A DNA stretch of 39,468 nucleotides, from positions 1 through 39,468 of the forward strand of contig CANKUB010000033.1 in the NCBI GenBank assembly GCA_947486575.1, written 5' to 3'. The notes under the pieces are model-generated. The model was not told where the DNA came from, made no database searches, and saw only the letters and a list, made by a program, of their open reading frames with translations. This document shows, in pieces, positions 8,387 through 18,412 of the stretch. Source of the stretch: Betaproteobacteria bacterium (GTDB taxonomy: Bacteria; Pseudomonadota; Gammaproteobacteria; Burkholderiales; SG8-41). The translations under genes and the position numbers were made by a program. The number at the start of each line of letters is the position of its first letter. Position 1 is the stretch's first letter.

Positions 8387-8448
8387 GGGTGAAGGGGGTG
8401 AAGGGGGCGAGGGACGCGCGGTGACCGGGATGGACGGGATCGAACGGT

Positions 8449-8760
8449 TTAGCGCCAGTGTCCGTTGTGACCGCTGTGACCATTATGGCCGTAGTGGCCA
8501 TAATGATGGCGATAAACAGGCCGCGCATAAACCACCGGCGGTGCGTAGTAAACCGGTTGGCGGTACACCACGCGTGGCGCAGGCGCATAGACCACAGGAG
8601 GCGGATAGTAGACGGGGGCGGGGTAGTAGACAGGCGTGGGAACCGCAAACACGGGCAATGGTAGGCCAATGGTGACTTGCACTTGCGCGTGCGATGGGGT
8701 TACGCCGATTAAACCAAATAACGCCAGACCAGATAATATTGAGGCAGTGAATTTACGCAT
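8449..8760 (-). CDS. Small secreted PVYY/His-Gly-rich protein
   Basis: This 103-residue protein begins with a clear signal peptide (MRKFTASILSGLALFGLIGV, cleavage near SHAQ). The mature part is low complexity: repeated PVYYPAP/PPPVVYAP/PVYYAPP blocks, then a His-Gly-rich tail (HHYGHYGHNGHSGHNGH). Similar small exported proteins are common in Burkholderiales, but I know of no established function. The His-rich tail could bind metal (inference). An AGGAGAACC ribosome site precedes the ATG. It is convergent with the glycosylase gene and divergent from the VWA gene. Confidence 0.75.
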   Translation of the reverse strand: MRKFTASILSGLALFGLIGVTPSHAQVQVTIGLPLPVFAVPTPVYYPAPVYYPPPVVYAPAPRVVYRQPVYYAPPVVYARPVYRHHYGHYGHNGHSGHNGHWR

Positions 8761-8882
8761 GTCGGTTCTCCTTTACACTAAAACGGTTTTGGATCATTGC
8801 GGCAAAGATCGCCGCGCACATCCATACTAACGCCGCAGGTACGATTAAAGTCGTTACAAATTGTAAGTTGATGTTTATGAAA

Positions 8883-8909
8883 AATATTGTTTAAAAACAA
8901 ATGCTTATA
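8883..8909 (-). repeat. Dispersed A/T repeat, copy 2 (reverse)
   Basis: AATATTGTTTAAAAACAAATG then CTTATA. It contains the perfect inverted repeat TTGTTTAAAAACAA. The start codon of the VWA gene (8901) is inside the repeat. Confidence 0.75.
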
Positions 8910-10082
8910 GAATTCTTCCTGAAATTGAAAGAAGGCGGGGTGCCGGTCTCCATCAAGGAGTTTCTGGTTTTGATCGAAGCCTTTCAAAAACAAGTGATTT
9001 TTGGCAGTGTCGAGGATTTTTACCATCTCGCACGCATTTGCTTGGTGAAAGACGAAAAATACTTTGATCGCTACGACCGCGTATTTTCGGCGTATTTCAA
9101 GGGCATCATTGATGTGGAAGACATCGAGACCAAAATCCCCGAGGAATGGCTGAAACTGCTCGCTGAGCGGCATCTCACTGAAGAAGAAAAAAAGCTGATC
9201 GAATCGCTCGGCGGCTGGGAAAAACTGATGGAGACGCTGAAAAAGCGCCTCGAAGAACAAAAAGGCCGTCATCAAGGCGGCAACAAATGGATAGGAACGG
9301 CGGGCACGTCACCGTTCGGTGCCTACGGCTACAACCCCGAAGGGGTGCGTATAGGCCAGCAGGAATCGCGTAACCGCAAAGCGGTAAAGGTGTGGGACAA
9401 GCGAGAGTATAAGAATCTTGACGACACCGTGGAGCTCGGCGTGCGCAACGTCAAAGTGGCGCTGCGCAAGCTGCGTAAATTCGCACGCACCGGTTCGCCC
9501 GACGAACTGGATATGGAAGACACCATTCGCTCCACCGCCAAAAACGCCGGCTGGCTGGATCTGAAAATGGTGCCCGAGCGCCACAACGCGGTGAAGGTGC
9601 TGCTGTTTTTTGATATCGGCGGCTCGATGGACGATCACATTCGCGTATGCGAGCAGTTGTTCTCGGCGACGCGCACCGAGTTCAAGCACATGGAGTATTT
9701 TTACTTCCACAATTTTTTGTATGAACGCGTGTGGAAGGACAACCGCCGTCGTCATACCGAGCGCATGTTCACCCAGGAAGTGTTGCGCACCTTTGCACAC
9801 GACTACAAAGTGATTTTTGTCGGCGATGCGACCATGAGTCCGTATGAAATTACCTTCCCCGGCGGCAGTGTCGAGCACACCAACGAAGAACCGGGCGCAG
9901 TGTGGTTGCAGCGCGTGCTTGATGTGTACCCGAATACCATCTGGATCAATCCGCAAAACGAAACGCTGTGGGATTACCACGAGTCAATCCGCATCACACG
10001 CCAGATCATGCAAAACCGCATGTTTCCGCTGACGCTGGATGGGCTGGATCGCGGCATGCGCTTGCTCAGCAAAAAGCAATAG
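8901..10082 (+). CDS. CoxE-like VWA domain protein
   Basis: This 393-residue protein starts with the helical N-terminus typical of CoxE-like proteins (FFLKLKEGGVPVSIKEFLVL) and has a charged middle segment. Its VWA domain carries a metal-ion site reading DIGGSMDDH near residues 238-246, in place of the classic DxSxS, plus GDATMSPYEI further on. CoxE-like proteins partner with MoxR ATPases in metalloenzyme maturation or complex remodelling; the MoxR gene is 1 kb upstream. The ATG is embedded in a dispersed A/T repeat, and no good Shine-Dalgarno sequence precedes it. Confidence 0.88.
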   Translation: MLIEFFLKLKEGGVPVSIKEFLVLIEAFQKQVIFGSVEDFYHLARICLVKDEKYFDRYDRVFSAYFKGIIDVEDIETKIPEEWLKLLAERHLTEEEKKLIESLGGWEKLMETLKKRLEEQKGRHQGGNKWIGTAGTSPFGAYGYNPEGVRIGQQESRNRKAVKVWDKREYKNLDDTVELGVRNVKVALRKLRKFARTGSPDELDMEDTIRSTAKNAGWLDLKMVPERHNAVKVLLFFDIGGSMDDHIRVCEQLFSATRTEFKHMEYFYFHNFLYERVWKDNRRRHTERMFTQEVLRTFAHDYKVIFVGDATMSPYEITFPGGSVEHTNEEPGAVWLQRVLDVYPNTIWINPQNETLWDYHESIRITRQIMQNRMFPLTLDGLDRGMRLLSKKQ

Positions 10083-10143
10083 GCGCAGCCTGCAAAATAC
10101 CATCGTTTGTGCTCGATATTGCATTCATCGTAGCCAGGAATTA

Positions 10144-10171
10144 ATGCAAGTATCTGTTTTTATTGAATAAA
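10144..10171 (+). repeat. Dispersed A/T repeat, variant copy
   Basis: Reads ATGCAAGTATCTGTTTTTAT then TGAATAAA. It differs from the main core but shares GTTTTTATTGAATA with the reverse complement of the copy at 14654, so the two form a subtype. It lies in the recA upstream region. Confidence 0.5.
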
Positions 10172-10201
10172 TTTTGAGTGGAGTTTGTGAAAATCGGATA
10201 G

Positions 10202-10217
10202 CTATATTTTTATACAG
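10202..10217. promoter_or_regulatory. LexA (SOS) box of recA
   Basis: Minus-strand reading is CTGTATAAAAATATAG flanked by TA, one base off the CTGT-N8-ACAG SOS consensus. It lies 118 bp upstream of the chosen recA start, close to the probable promoter (CATAAT near 10235). LexA repression of recA is the expected arrangement. Confidence 0.75.
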
Positions 10218-10334
10218 TATTCCTGAAATTTGTGCCATAATTCGCACTGGTTGAATAAAGACACCCGTAAAACACCTGCACCGCGAGAGATAAAAATGGC
10301 CAGAGACACCAAAGAAATGATTAAGGATTCCAGC

Positions 10335-11381
10335 ATGGACGACAACAAAACCAAGGCGCTGTCAGCGGCGCTGTCGCAGATTGAAAAGCAGTTTGGCAAA
10401 GGCTCCATCATGCGTCTGGGCGAATCGGATATCGCCAAGGACATTCAGGTGGTGTCGACCGGTTCGCTGGGGCTGGATATCGCGCTCGGCATCGGCGGCT
10501 TGCCGCGCGGGCGTGTGGTTGAAATCTACGGGCCGGAGTCTTCTGGCAAGACCACGCTGACCCTTTCAGTCATTGCGCAAATGCAAAAGCTCGGTGGCAC
10601 GGCAGCATTTATCGATGCTGAACACGCGCTCGATCCGCAATACGCGGCCAAGCTTGGTGTCAAAGTTGAAGATTTACTGATTTCGCAGCCCGACAACGGC
10701 GAACAGGCACTGGAAATTGCTGACATGCTGGTGCGTTCCGGCTCGGTGGATGTGGTGGTGGTCGATTCCGTCGCTGCACTGGTGCCGCGCGCTGAAATCG
10801 AAGGAGAAATGGGCGAGCCGCAAATGGGCCTGCAGGCGCGGCTGATGTCGCAGGCGCTACGCAAGTTGACCGCCAACATCAAGCGTTCCAACACGTTGGT
10901 GATCTTTATTAACCAGATTCGCATGAAAATCGGCGTTATGTTTGGCAACCCGGAAACCACTACCGGCGGCAATGCGCTCAAGTTCTACGCCTCAGTGCGC
11001 ATCGATATCCGTCGTATTGGCGCCATCAAAAAGGGCGAGGAAGTCATTGGCTCCGAAACCCGCGCCAAAGTGGTTAAAAACAAGGTCGCGCCGCCGTTTC
11101 GTCAGGCAGAGTTTGATATTCTTTACGGCGAAGGCATTTCGCGCGAGGGTGAAATTATCGAACTCGGCGTGTTGCATAAATTTATCGAAAAATCAGGGGC
11201 TTGGTACAGCTACGGTAAAGATCGCATCGGCCAGGGCAAGGACAATACCCGCGAATACCTGAGAGAACATCCCGCAATGGCTGAGGAAATTGAAGCCAAA
11301 GTGCGTGCGGAACTCGGTGTGAATGGTGCGGGAGCTGACAGTGGACCAGCAGCACCCGTCGCAGAAGTCGAAGAAGAGTAG
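10335..11381 (+). CDS. recA: Recombinase RecA
   Basis: RecA coats single-stranded DNA, drives strand exchange and triggers LexA self-cleavage. Walker A GPESSGKT is at about residues 65-72, with loop and Walker B regions [10 protein letters not shown] and the DNA-binding [21 protein letters not shown] area plus [20 protein letters not shown]. The ATG at 10335 gives the usual betaproteobacterial N-terminus [20 protein letters not shown] and has AAGGA seven bases before it; upstream in-frame ATGs at 10296 and 10317 would add 13 or 6 residues. At 348 residues it is full length. The end overlaps recX. Confidence 0.97.
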   Translation: MDDNKTKALSAALSQIEKQFGKGSIMRLGESDIAKDIQVVSTGSLGLDIALGIGGLPRGRVVEIYGPESSGKTTLTLSVIAQMQKLGGTAAFIDAEHALDPQYAAKLGVKVEDLLISQPDNGEQALEIADMLVRSGSVDVVVVDSVAALVPRAEIEGEMGEPQMGLQARLMSQALRKLTANIKRSNTLVIFINQIRMKIGVMFGNPETTTGGNALKFYASVRIDIRRIGAIKKGEEVIGSETRAKVVKNKVAPPFRQAEFDILYGEGISREGEIIELGVLHKFIEKSGAWYSYGKDRIGQGKDNTREYLREHPAMAEEIEAKVRAELGVNGAGADSGPAAPVAEVEEE

Positions 11382-11865
11382 TCCGCAGCAACAACTATCG
11401 CTCCGGGGCAGGGCGCTACGCCTGCTCGGCAGGCGAGAGTTGTCGCGGCAGGAGCTTGAAGCACGCTTACGCCGCCATGGTGATGCTGACAAGCCAGGTG
11501 AGCTGGAAACGTTGCTGGACGACTTGGCCGAGCGCGGCTGGTTGTCCGATGCGCGCTACGCCGAAGCCTTGGTGCGCAAGCGCACGGGCCAATACGCGCG
11601 GCGTTCCATCGCGCAGGAACTCAAGCGCGCCGGTGTCGACGAAGAAATCACCGCTGCTGCGTTAACCCAAAATCCTGAAGACGATCCCGACGCCGAGTTT
11701 GCCGCAGCGCTTGCTCTGTGCCAGCGAAAATTCCGCAACGCCCCGGTCGAGCAAAAAGAAAAGGCGCGGCAGATACGCTTTTTGCAGACGCGTGGGTATG
11801 GCTTTGGGCTGGCGCTGCGGGTTATCAAGCAGTTGGCGGGTTCCATCCGCGACGTTGACGAGTAG
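11341..11865 (+). CDS. recX: Regulatory protein RecX
   Basis: RecX inhibits RecA filament growth and usually follows recA directly. This 174-residue protein has the RecX pattern: [42 protein letters not shown] and a C-terminal [20 protein letters not shown]. The GTG at 11341 is chosen for the GGAG six bases before it; an ATG at 11323 is also in frame. The gene begins inside the last 41 bases of recA in another frame, so the two are translationally linked and share the SOS promoter. Confidence 0.93.
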   Translation: MDQQHPSQKSKKSSPQQQLSLRGRALRLLGRRELSRQELEARLRRHGDADKPGELETLLDDLAERGWLSDARYAEALVRKRTGQYARRSIAQELKRAGVDEEITAAALTQNPEDDPDAEFAAALALCQRKFRNAPVEQKEKARQIRFLQTRGYGFGLALRVIKQLAGSIRDVDE

Positions 11866-12037
11866 GTCTGGCGGCTCGCGCTCGACCGAACCGTGGTCAT
11901 GGGCGTCAAAGCGCATTAAATACGTTAAAATTCAACCCCCTATGCCGGGCGCGCGAGGGCTCACGCTACCAGACCGGTGTTGGAGCTTGGCGACTTTCTT
12001 GCCGTGTCCCCGTATATAGAAAACCCAAAGGCTGTAC

Positions 12038-14644
12038 ATGAAAAGCAACGAGATACGCACAAAATTCCTCGACTATTTCGCCGGAAAAGGCCACGCCATA
12101 GTCGCCTCCGCCCCACTGGTGCCGGGCAACGATCCGACGCTGCTGTTCACCAACTCCGGCATGGTGCAGTTCAAGGATGTTTTTCTGGGGCAAGACAATC
12201 GCAATTACTTGCGTGCCACCACCTCTCAGCGCTGCGTGCGCGCAGGCGGCAAACATAACGATCTGGAAAACGTCGGCTATACCGCGCGCCATCACACGTT
12301 TTTCGAGATGCTGGGTAACTTCAGTTTCGGCGATTATTTCAAAAAAGATGCGATTCATTTCGCGTGGGAGCTGCTCACAGGCGTTTACCAACTACCGAAA
12401 GACAAACTGTGGGTCACGGTATATCAAACCGACGACGAAGCGTTTGATATCTGGAGCAAGCAAATCGGTGTGCCGGTTGAGCGCATCGTGCGCATCGGCG
12501 ACAAACCCGGCGGCGGTTCGGATAACTTCTGGCAGATGGCCGACACCGGCCCTTGCGGCCCGTGCAGCGAGATTTTTTTCGATCACGGGGCAGAAGTTGC
12601 CGGTGGTCCGCCCGGCTCGCCGGATGCCGATGGCGACCGCTATATCGAAATCTGGAATCTGGTGTTCATGCAGTTCAATCGCGACGACAAAGGCACGCTG
12701 CATCCGCTGCCCAAGCCCTCGGTTGATACCGGCATGGGGTTGGAGCGCATCGCCGCCGTGTTGCAGCACGTGCATTCCAACTATGAGATTGATTTATTTC
12801 AAGCATTGATTAAAGCCGCTGCGCGCGAAACCCAAACCAAAGACGTTACCAATAATTCACTCAAGGTCATTGCCGATCACATCCGCGCCACAGCGTTCCT
12901 GATTGTCGACGGCGTGATTCCCGGCAACGAAGGCCGTGGTTATGTTTTGCGGCGCATTATTCGCCGCGCGATTCGCCACGGATATCAGTTGGGGCAGAAA
13001 AAGCCGTTTTTTTACAACATCGTTGCGGATCTGGTGAAAGCCATGGGCGAGGCGTATCCCGAGCTTGTCGCCGTAAAAGATCGTGTCGCCGCCGTACTTA
13101 AGCAAGAAGAAGAGCGCTTCGCTGAAACACTCGAAAACGGCATGAAAGTTCTGGAGGCGGCGTTGACCCGCGAAGATCACATGCTCGATGGTGATACGGT
13201 GTTTCAGCTGTACGACACGTTTGGTTTCCCGGTTGATCTCACCGCCGACATCGCCCGCGAGCGCAATGTGCGCGTGGATTACGCAGGCTACGAAGCGGCC
13301 ATGCAGCGCCAGCGCGAAACCGCGCGTGCGGCGTCAAAATTCCAGATGGGCAGCGCGGTCGAATACTCCGGCGCCAAAACCGTGTTCAAGGGCTACGACA
13401 CGCTCGCGGTGGCGGATGCCCAGGTTGTGGCGATCTACCGCGACGGCACTTCAGTTCAATCCATCACGGGTGGCGAAGCGGGCATTGTGGTGCTGGATCA
13501 CACGCCGTTTTACGCGGAGTCTGGCGGCCAGGCGGGTGATGTGGGCGAACTCGACGCGGCTAATGGCACTTTCGTGGTCAGCGACACTTTAAAAATTCAG
13601 CCGGATGTATTTAGCCATCACGGAAAACTGTCCGCAGGCACGCTCGCCGTCGGCGACAAGCTTGCCGCAAAAGTGGATACCGCGCGCCGCGCGCGTACCA
13701 TGCGCAATCACTCGGCCACGCATCTGATGCACAAGGCGCTGCGCGAGGTGCTGGGTGCACATGTACAGCAAAAAGGCTCGCTGGTGGACGCGGCTAAAAC
13801 GCGTTTTGACTTTTCGCATAACGAGCCGATGAGCGACGAACAAATCCGCAAAGTCGAAGCCCTGGTGAATCAAGAGGTGCTGACCAATGCAGCCACATCA
13901 GCGCGCGTGATGAAATTTGACGATGCCGTCAAAGCAGGGGCGATGGCGCTGTTCGGCGAGAAATACGGCGACGAAGTGCGCATGCTCGATATCGGCACCT
14001 CGCGTGAATTGTGCGGCGGCACGCATGTGGCGCGCACTGGCGATATCGGGTTTTTTAAAGTGGTCGGCGAAACCGGCATTGCCGCAGGCGTGCGTCGTAT
14101 CGAAGCGACCACTGGCGAAGGTGCGCTGACGTGGGTGCAGCAGCAGGAAGATATGCTCGATAGCGCTGCGGCTGCGCTGAAGTCCGGCCCGCATGAAGTC
14201 GCGCAAAAAATCACGCAAATGCTGGATAACGTGCGCAATCTCGAAAAAGAACTCGCACGCTTGAAATCCAAACTCGCGTCATCACAAGGCGACGATCTCG
14301 CGGGCCAGGCGGTGGATGTTAAAGGCGTCAAAGTCCTAGCCGCCACGATGGACGGCGCAGACAGCAAGGGCCTGCGCGAGTCACTCGATAAACTCAAAGA
14401 CAAATTAAAGTCGGCGGCGATTGTGCTGGCCGCAGTTGAAGGCCATAAGGTAACGCTGATCGCAGGCGTAACCGCTGATCTCACCAGCAAACTCAAAGCG
14501 GGTGAATTGGTGAATCATGTCGCACAGCAAGTCGGCGGCAAAGGTGGTGGACGGGCAGACATGGCGCAGGCGGGCGGCACGGATGCGACGAAACTGCCCG
14601 AAGCACTGGCTTCGGTGCGCGCCTGGGTTGAAGCCAAGGTATAG
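12038..14644 (+). CDS. alaS: Alanyl-tRNA synthetase
   Basis: This 868-residue class II synthetase charges tRNA-Ala and edits mischarged Ser/Gly. The N-terminal catalytic domain begins [15 protein letters not shown], with class II motifs [17 protein letters not shown] and [12 protein letters not shown]. The editing domain carries HSATHLMH (HxxxH near residue 558) and CGGTH near 658, which form the zinc site. The C-Ala domain ends with [14 protein letters not shown]. Length matches the family (876 in E. coli). The 172 bp between recX and alaS likely holds a promoter but I cannot define it firmly. Confidence 0.97.
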   Translation: MKSNEIRTKFLDYFAGKGHAIVASAPLVPGNDPTLLFTNSGMVQFKDVFLGQDNRNYLRATTSQRCVRAGGKHNDLENVGYTARHHTFFEMLGNFSFGDYFKKDAIHFAWELLTGVYQLPKDKLWVTVYQTDDEAFDIWSKQIGVPVERIVRIGDKPGGGSDNFWQMADTGPCGPCSEIFFDHGAEVAGGPPGSPDADGDRYIEIWNLVFMQFNRDDKGTLHPLPKPSVDTGMGLERIAAVLQHVHSNYEIDLFQALIKAAARETQTKDVTNNSLKVIADHIRATAFLIVDGVIPGNEGRGYVLRRIIRRAIRHGYQLGQKKPFFYNIVADLVKAMGEAYPELVAVKDRVAAVLKQEEERFAETLENGMKVLEAALTREDHMLDGDTVFQLYDTFGFPVDLTADIARERNVRVDYAGYEAAMQRQRETARAASKFQMGSAVEYSGAKTVFKGYDTLAVADAQVVAIYRDGTSVQSITGGEAGIVVLDHTPFYAESGGQAGDVGELDAANGTFVVSDTLKIQPDVFSHHGKLSAGTLAVGDKLAAKVDTARRARTMRNHSATHLMHKALREVLGAHVQQKGSLVDAAKTRFDFSHNEPMSDEQIRKVEALVNQEVLTNAATSARVMKFDDAVKAGAMALFGEKYGDEVRMLDIGTSRELCGGTHVARTGDIGFFKVVGETGIAAGVRRIEATTGEGALTWVQQQEDMLDSAAAALKSGPHEVAQKITQMLDNVRNLEKELARLKSKLASSQGDDLAGQAVDVKGVKVLAATMDGADSKGLRESLDKLKDKLKSAAIVLAAVEGHKVTLIAGVTADLTSKLKAGELVNHVAQQVGGKGGGRADMAQAGGTDATKLPEALASVRAWVEAKV

Positions 14645-14653
14645 AAAGTATTC

Positions 14654-14671
14654 AATAAAAACAAATAGTTA
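14654..14671 (-). repeat. Dispersed A/T repeat, variant copy
   Basis: AATAAAAACAAATAGTTA, preceded by TTC, between alaS and the YceH gene. It provides the TAG that closes the YceH reading frame on its upstream side, so the TTG at 14681 is the first possible start. Confidence 0.6.
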
Positions 14672-14680
14672 GTTACGCCG

Positions 14681-15358
14681 TTGCCGCCACATCCACTCCC
14701 TGCACTATCGCTGCTTGAATGCCGCGTGCTTGGTGTGCTGATTGAAAAGCAGCACACCGTTCCGGGTACCTATCCGCTGTCGCTCAATGCGCTGGTCGCC
14801 GGCTGCAATCAAAAAAGCAGCCGCGATCCAGTTTTGAATGCGACCGAATCCGAAGTGCAATCCGCTGTCGATCAACTGAAATATTTGTCGCTGGCGATGG
14901 AAGGCAGCGGTAATCGGGTGACGCGATACGAGCACAATTCCGGGCGCGTATTGCAGCTACCTTCGCAGTCTGTCGCTTTGCTCGCAACACTGATGCTGCG
15001 CGGCGCGCAAACGCCGGGCGAGCTGCGTATCAATTGCGAGCGCTTATACAAATTCAGCGATATTTCGTCGGTGGAAGTTTTTCTCAATGAATTGCGCGAG
15101 CGTGTCGCGGGCGCACTGGTCGCCGAGTTGCCGCGTACGCCCGGTTCACGTGAAAATCGCTGGGTGCACCTATTGTGCGGGGTGCCAGCGACAGAAATGG
15201 TGTCCGTAGCCGTAGAGACGACACCGGGTGCGGATGTAACCGTCAGCGAACTGGCGGCCCTGAAGGCCAATGTGGCGCGGCTGGAGGATGAGGTGGCGCA
15301 ACTCAAGGCCACGATGTCAAACCTGTGTAAAGCGCTGGGCGTTGCACAGTTGCAGTAA
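14681..15358 (+). CDS. YceH/DUF480 family protein
   Basis: This 225-residue protein matches the DUF480 family: LECRVLGVLIEKQHTVPGTYPLSLNALVAGCNQKSSRDPV at the N-terminus, then a second winged-helix-like unit with LRGAQTPGELRINCERLYKF, and a C-terminal coiled coil (ALKANVARLEDEVAQLKATM). The family folds as paired winged helices; its role is not established. The start is a TTG, forced by an in-frame TAG in the repeat 13 bases upstream. It probably shares the alaS transcript. Confidence 0.85.
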   Translation: MPPHPLPALSLLECRVLGVLIEKQHTVPGTYPLSLNALVAGCNQKSSRDPVLNATESEVQSAVDQLKYLSLAMEGSGNRVTRYEHNSGRVLQLPSQSVALLATLMLRGAQTPGELRINCERLYKFSDISSVEVFLNELRERVAGALVAELPRTPGSRENRWVHLLCGVPATEMVSVAVETTPGADVTVSELAALKANVARLEDEVAQLKATMSNLCKALGVAQLQ

Positions 15359-15416
15359 GCTGCTATTGCGGCCAAGCCAGGCTGCTTTCCGCAAATTAAC
15401 ATAGGGACTATTTTTC

Positions 15417-16112
15417 ATGGCGTTGACCGGGAAGGGCGCAATCACTATCTGGCAGGATGCACGTCCGGAGGCGCGCGCGGATTTTTATGAATGGCACAAT
15501 CGCGAGCATATTGCAGAGCGCGTGGGCATCGCAGGTTTTTTGCGTGCCCGGCGTTTTGCGGCCTTGATAGGGGCACCCGAATTTTTCACGCTGTACGAGA
15601 CGGCCGATCCGCAGGTGCATACCAGCGCCGGGTATCTGGAACGGCTGAATAATCCTACGCCGCAGACACGGCGCGTAGCGCCCAGCATGATCAACAACAT
15701 ACGCTCGCTGTGCCGTGTGGCTCATTCATCGGGTGATGCCGATGGTGGTTTGCTGATGACGTTTCGATACGATGTCGCGTCTGAAAATGAGGCCAGTCAC
15801 CTTCAACTGCTGACACAACAGATTCTCCCCACCATTCTAAAAAAGCCCGGTATCGCAGCCACCCACTTGTGTGTGGCCGACAAGGCCGCGAGCACTGTGC
15901 AGACCGAGGAAAAGAAGTCACGCCCGGTGCAGGCGCTGGTGCCCACGTGGGTGATCCTTGTTGAAGGTGCGGCGGACACATCATCGTTGTCGGTAGCGTG
16001 CGATGATGCCTTGGGTGATGCGATGCTTGCAGCCGCAGGCGCGCGTGACATTTTTCGCGGGCTCTATCAGCTGCAATGCTGCTATGCTGGCCAGTCTGCT
16101 GCAACGGGATGA
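15417..16112 (+). CDS. Putative dimeric alpha/beta-barrel (EthD-like) protein
   Basis: This 231-residue protein has two similar-sized halves. The first contains AITIWQDARPEARADFYEWHNREHIAERVGIAGFLRARRF followed by EFFTLYETADPQV, a pattern seen in EthD/DUF4286-like stress-responsive dimeric barrels; the second has LLMTFRYDVASE and PGIAATHLCVAD, consistent with a fused second barrel. No catalytic residue can be assigned. It sits 34 bp upstream of a Bug receptor on the same strand and may be co-expressed with it. Function unknown; perhaps linked to catabolism of a hydrophobic acid (weak inference). Confidence 0.6.
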   Translation: MALTGKGAITIWQDARPEARADFYEWHNREHIAERVGIAGFLRARRFAALIGAPEFFTLYETADPQVHTSAGYLERLNNPTPQTRRVAPSMINNIRSLCRVAHSSGDADGGLLMTFRYDVASENEASHLQLLTQQILPTILKKPGIAATHLCVADKAASTVQTEEKKSRPVQALVPTWVILVEGAADTSSLSVACDDALGDAMLAAAGARDIFRGLYQLQCCYAGQSAATG

Positions 16113-16146
16113 GGCGCTAAGAAAAAAAGTGCCGATGGAGAAACCG

Positions 16147-17133
16147 ATGATCATGAATCGCTGCATTGTCTGCGGTTTGGCCGCTGCTACGTTGTTGCCT
16201 GTCACTACGCGTGCGGCTGATATGGCTGGCGACTATCCCAACAAATCCATTCGACTCATCGTTCCTGCGCCTGCGGGCAGCGGCCCGGATGCCAATGCGC
16301 GCGTGCTCACAGCAGGGCTTGGTCGCGTGCTGGGCCAGCAAATACTTGTCGATAATCGGCCTGGCGCCAGCGGCATTATCGGCACGCAGTTGGCAGCCAA
16401 GGCCACGCCGGATGGCTACACGCTTTTGCTGGGCATGGCGTCGGTATTTGGCAGTCTGCCGAATCTGTACGACAAGCTGCCATTCGATCTGGATCGTGAT
16501 TTCATGCCCATCAGCATGATTGAAATGATCCCATGCGCGCTTGTGGTGAACGCCTCGGTGTCGGCAAAGACTGTTGCGGAACTGATTGCCCTGGCAAGGG
16601 CCAAACCGGGGCAGCTTACCTTCGGTTCCATGGGCAATGGCAGCTTTCATCATTTGTCCGCAGAACTGTTTAAGTCGTTGACAGGGACTGATATGCGCCA
16701 CATACCGTATGGTGCGGGCGGGCCTTATGCCGATCTGATGGCGGGACAGTTGCCACTGATGTTCGATACGCTGTCGCCATTCCTGCCGAACGTCAAGGCT
16801 GGAAAGTTGCGTGCGTTGGCGTTGAGTGGTAAACAGCGGCGTCCGCAAGTCGCAGAGATACCCACATTCATCGAGGCAGGTTTGCCGGGGTTTGATTCAT
16901 CGGCATGGTACGGTCCGGTGGCGCCGGCGGGCACGCCCAGGCCAGTAATCGCGCGCATGCGTGCGGCGATCGTCGACACGCTGAAATCGGCTGAGGTGAC
17001 CGATCAACTAACCAATGTCAGCGCAGGCTACGTCGTCGGCAACACGCCCGAAGCGTTCGCCGAAGTCATTCGCACCGAACGGGCGAAATGGGGGCGTGTG
17101 ATCAAACAGGCCGGTGTGAAGCTGGTACTTTAG
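16147..17133 (+). CDS. Bug-family tripartite tricarboxylate transporter receptor 4
   Basis: This 328-residue receptor starts with signal peptide MIMNRCIVCGLAAATLLPVT (cleavage near RAAD), then YPNKSIRLIVPAPAGSG, VDNRPGASGIIGT, TPDGYTLLLG, IPYGAGGPYADLM and WGRVIKQAGVKL. The ATG at 16147 has GGAG six bases before it; the open frame continues upstream into the preceding gene without signal-peptide character. The VPYKG motif reads IPYGAGG, a divergence from the other four receptors. Ligand unknown. Confidence 0.9.
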   Translation: MIMNRCIVCGLAAATLLPVTTRAADMAGDYPNKSIRLIVPAPAGSGPDANARVLTAGLGRVLGQQILVDNRPGASGIIGTQLAAKATPDGYTLLLGMASVFGSLPNLYDKLPFDLDRDFMPISMIEMIPCALVVNASVSAKTVAELIALARAKPGQLTFGSMGNGSFHHLSAELFKSLTGTDMRHIPYGAGGPYADLMAGQLPLMFDTLSPFLPNVKAGKLRALALSGKQRRPQVAEIPTFIEAGLPGFDSSAWYGPVAPAGTPRPVIARMRAAIVDTLKSAEVTDQLTNVSAGYVVGNTPEAFAEVIRTERAKWGRVIKQAGVKLVL

Positions 17134-17142
17134 AGATTGCCT

Positions 17143-18303
17143 TTAACGGATGCTGCCATGGGCATCCGCGCTTAACGATCCCGCTTTTTGGCCCATGACC
17201 GTCCCGTGCCGCAGCCATTCCAGCGTAGCGGCATGCAAAGCCTTGCGATTTTTTTCGTATTGCAGATAGTGCGATCCGCAGGCAACTTTGAGAAACACCC
17301 TGTTCTGCATGCTCAATGCTTTCCATGCATCCTGGCGCCGCTCGAAATTATCAAATTCACCCAGCACAACTAACGTGGGCGCTTGTATTTTTTGAATATT
17401 TTCACGCCAGCCATAGTTCATACGATTCGGCGCGCGCATCAGGCCGCCGGGCACCCAAGTGGCGCCGATGCCTTCCTCCTTCATCAATGCCTGCCACATC
17501 ACGTCGCGCACGCTGTCGTCGTCGATCTGCCCTTCGCACTTCACATCAGCGAGCCAGCGCTCTTTTTCGAGGCGCTCGCGCGTTTGCAAAATCACCGGCG
17601 CGCCAGGTTCCGGGAATGTTGCGGGTGGCTTGTCATTGGCGAAAAACGGCGCAGGCGCGAGAAAAACAATGCGCTCCACCTTGTCCGGATGTTTAGCGGC
17701 GTAGCCACCGATGCGAGGCGTGCCGGTCGACCAGCCGACCATGCTGATTTTTTTCACGCCGCGTAGCTTCATTAAATAATTGGCGACGGTTTCAACCTCA
17801 TCCCATTCCGATTGGCTGGAAACCATTTTGTACGGATAGCGCGGCGCGCACGGTTCTTTCAGTACGTGTGGAATCAGCAATGACTGCTGTTTGGGATCAA
17901 CATTGCATGGATCATCCATCACTGGTTTGGGTGACGCGCCATAGGCCGTGTGCGTCATCGCGAACACATCAAAACCCGCTTGTGCCAGATGCGCCATCCA
18001 GCTGAAATCCTTGTAATTCAGATCGTAGGCGACGGCAGAGGGCGAAAAGCCACCGTGAACGAATAGCACTACGGGCGGCGAGTTTTTCCCGCCGTCTGCG
18101 TTACGTGCCACTGACGCCAGCACGCGTTCGCGCACATACAATCCGACCGGCGTGCCCAGATTTACCGGCACCGTCGATGTGTGTGGTACAAAACGGTGTA
18201 CCGTCAATACAGGGTCGTCTGCCGCGTATGCAAGAGCCACTGTCAATGACAAGCCTGCCGTGAAAATGCGTAATATACGCTGCAGCCCGTGAGCCCCTTG
18301 CAT
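17143..18303 (-). CDS. Exported alpha/beta hydrolase
   Basis: This 386-residue protein has a signal peptide (ILRIFTAGLSLTVALAYA) and a full alpha/beta-hydrolase fold: oxyanion region VVLFVHGGFSPSA, nucleophile elbow MVGWSTGTPRIGGY, acid in LGEFDNFERR and catalytic His in ACGSHYLQYEKN. Four or more cysteines in the mature part could form disulfides, consistent with periplasmic location. The substrate is unknown; the family includes lipases, esterases and polyester-degrading enzymes. It is convergent with the Bug4 receptor (9 bp apart). Confidence 0.82.
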   Translation of the reverse strand: MQGAHGLQRILRIFTAGLSLTVALAYAADDPVLTVHRFVPHTSTVPVNLGTPVGLYVRERVLASVARNADGGKNSPPVVLFVHGGFSPSAVAYDLNYKDFSWMAHLAQAGFDVFAMTHTAYGASPKPVMDDPCNVDPKQQSLLIPHVLKEPCAPRYPYKMVSSQSEWDEVETVANYLMKLRGVKKISMVGWSTGTPRIGGYAAKHPDKVERIVFLAPAPFFANDKPPATFPEPGAPVILQTRERLEKERWLADVKCEGQIDDDSVRDVMWQALMKEEGIGATWVPGGLMRAPNRMNYGWRENIQKIQAPTLVVLGEFDNFERRQDAWKALSMQNRVFLKVACGSHYLQYEKNRKALHAATLEWLRHGTVMGQKAGSLSADAHGSIR

Positions 18304-18412
18304 GGATCTTCTCCAGAAAATTAAACGATGCGGTTCCAGTTCGTCGCGACGAGTTTAGCGCAAGTGCGATAATGGCGTTCGTGACCGATGTATCCTAGAA
18401 AAGTGCCGCGCC

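Noticed and set aside
12038-14644. Extra long frames inside alaS and recA on both strands
   Set aside because: They are by-products of G/C-rich codon use in genes with clear homology; none has a ribosome site or a family match.
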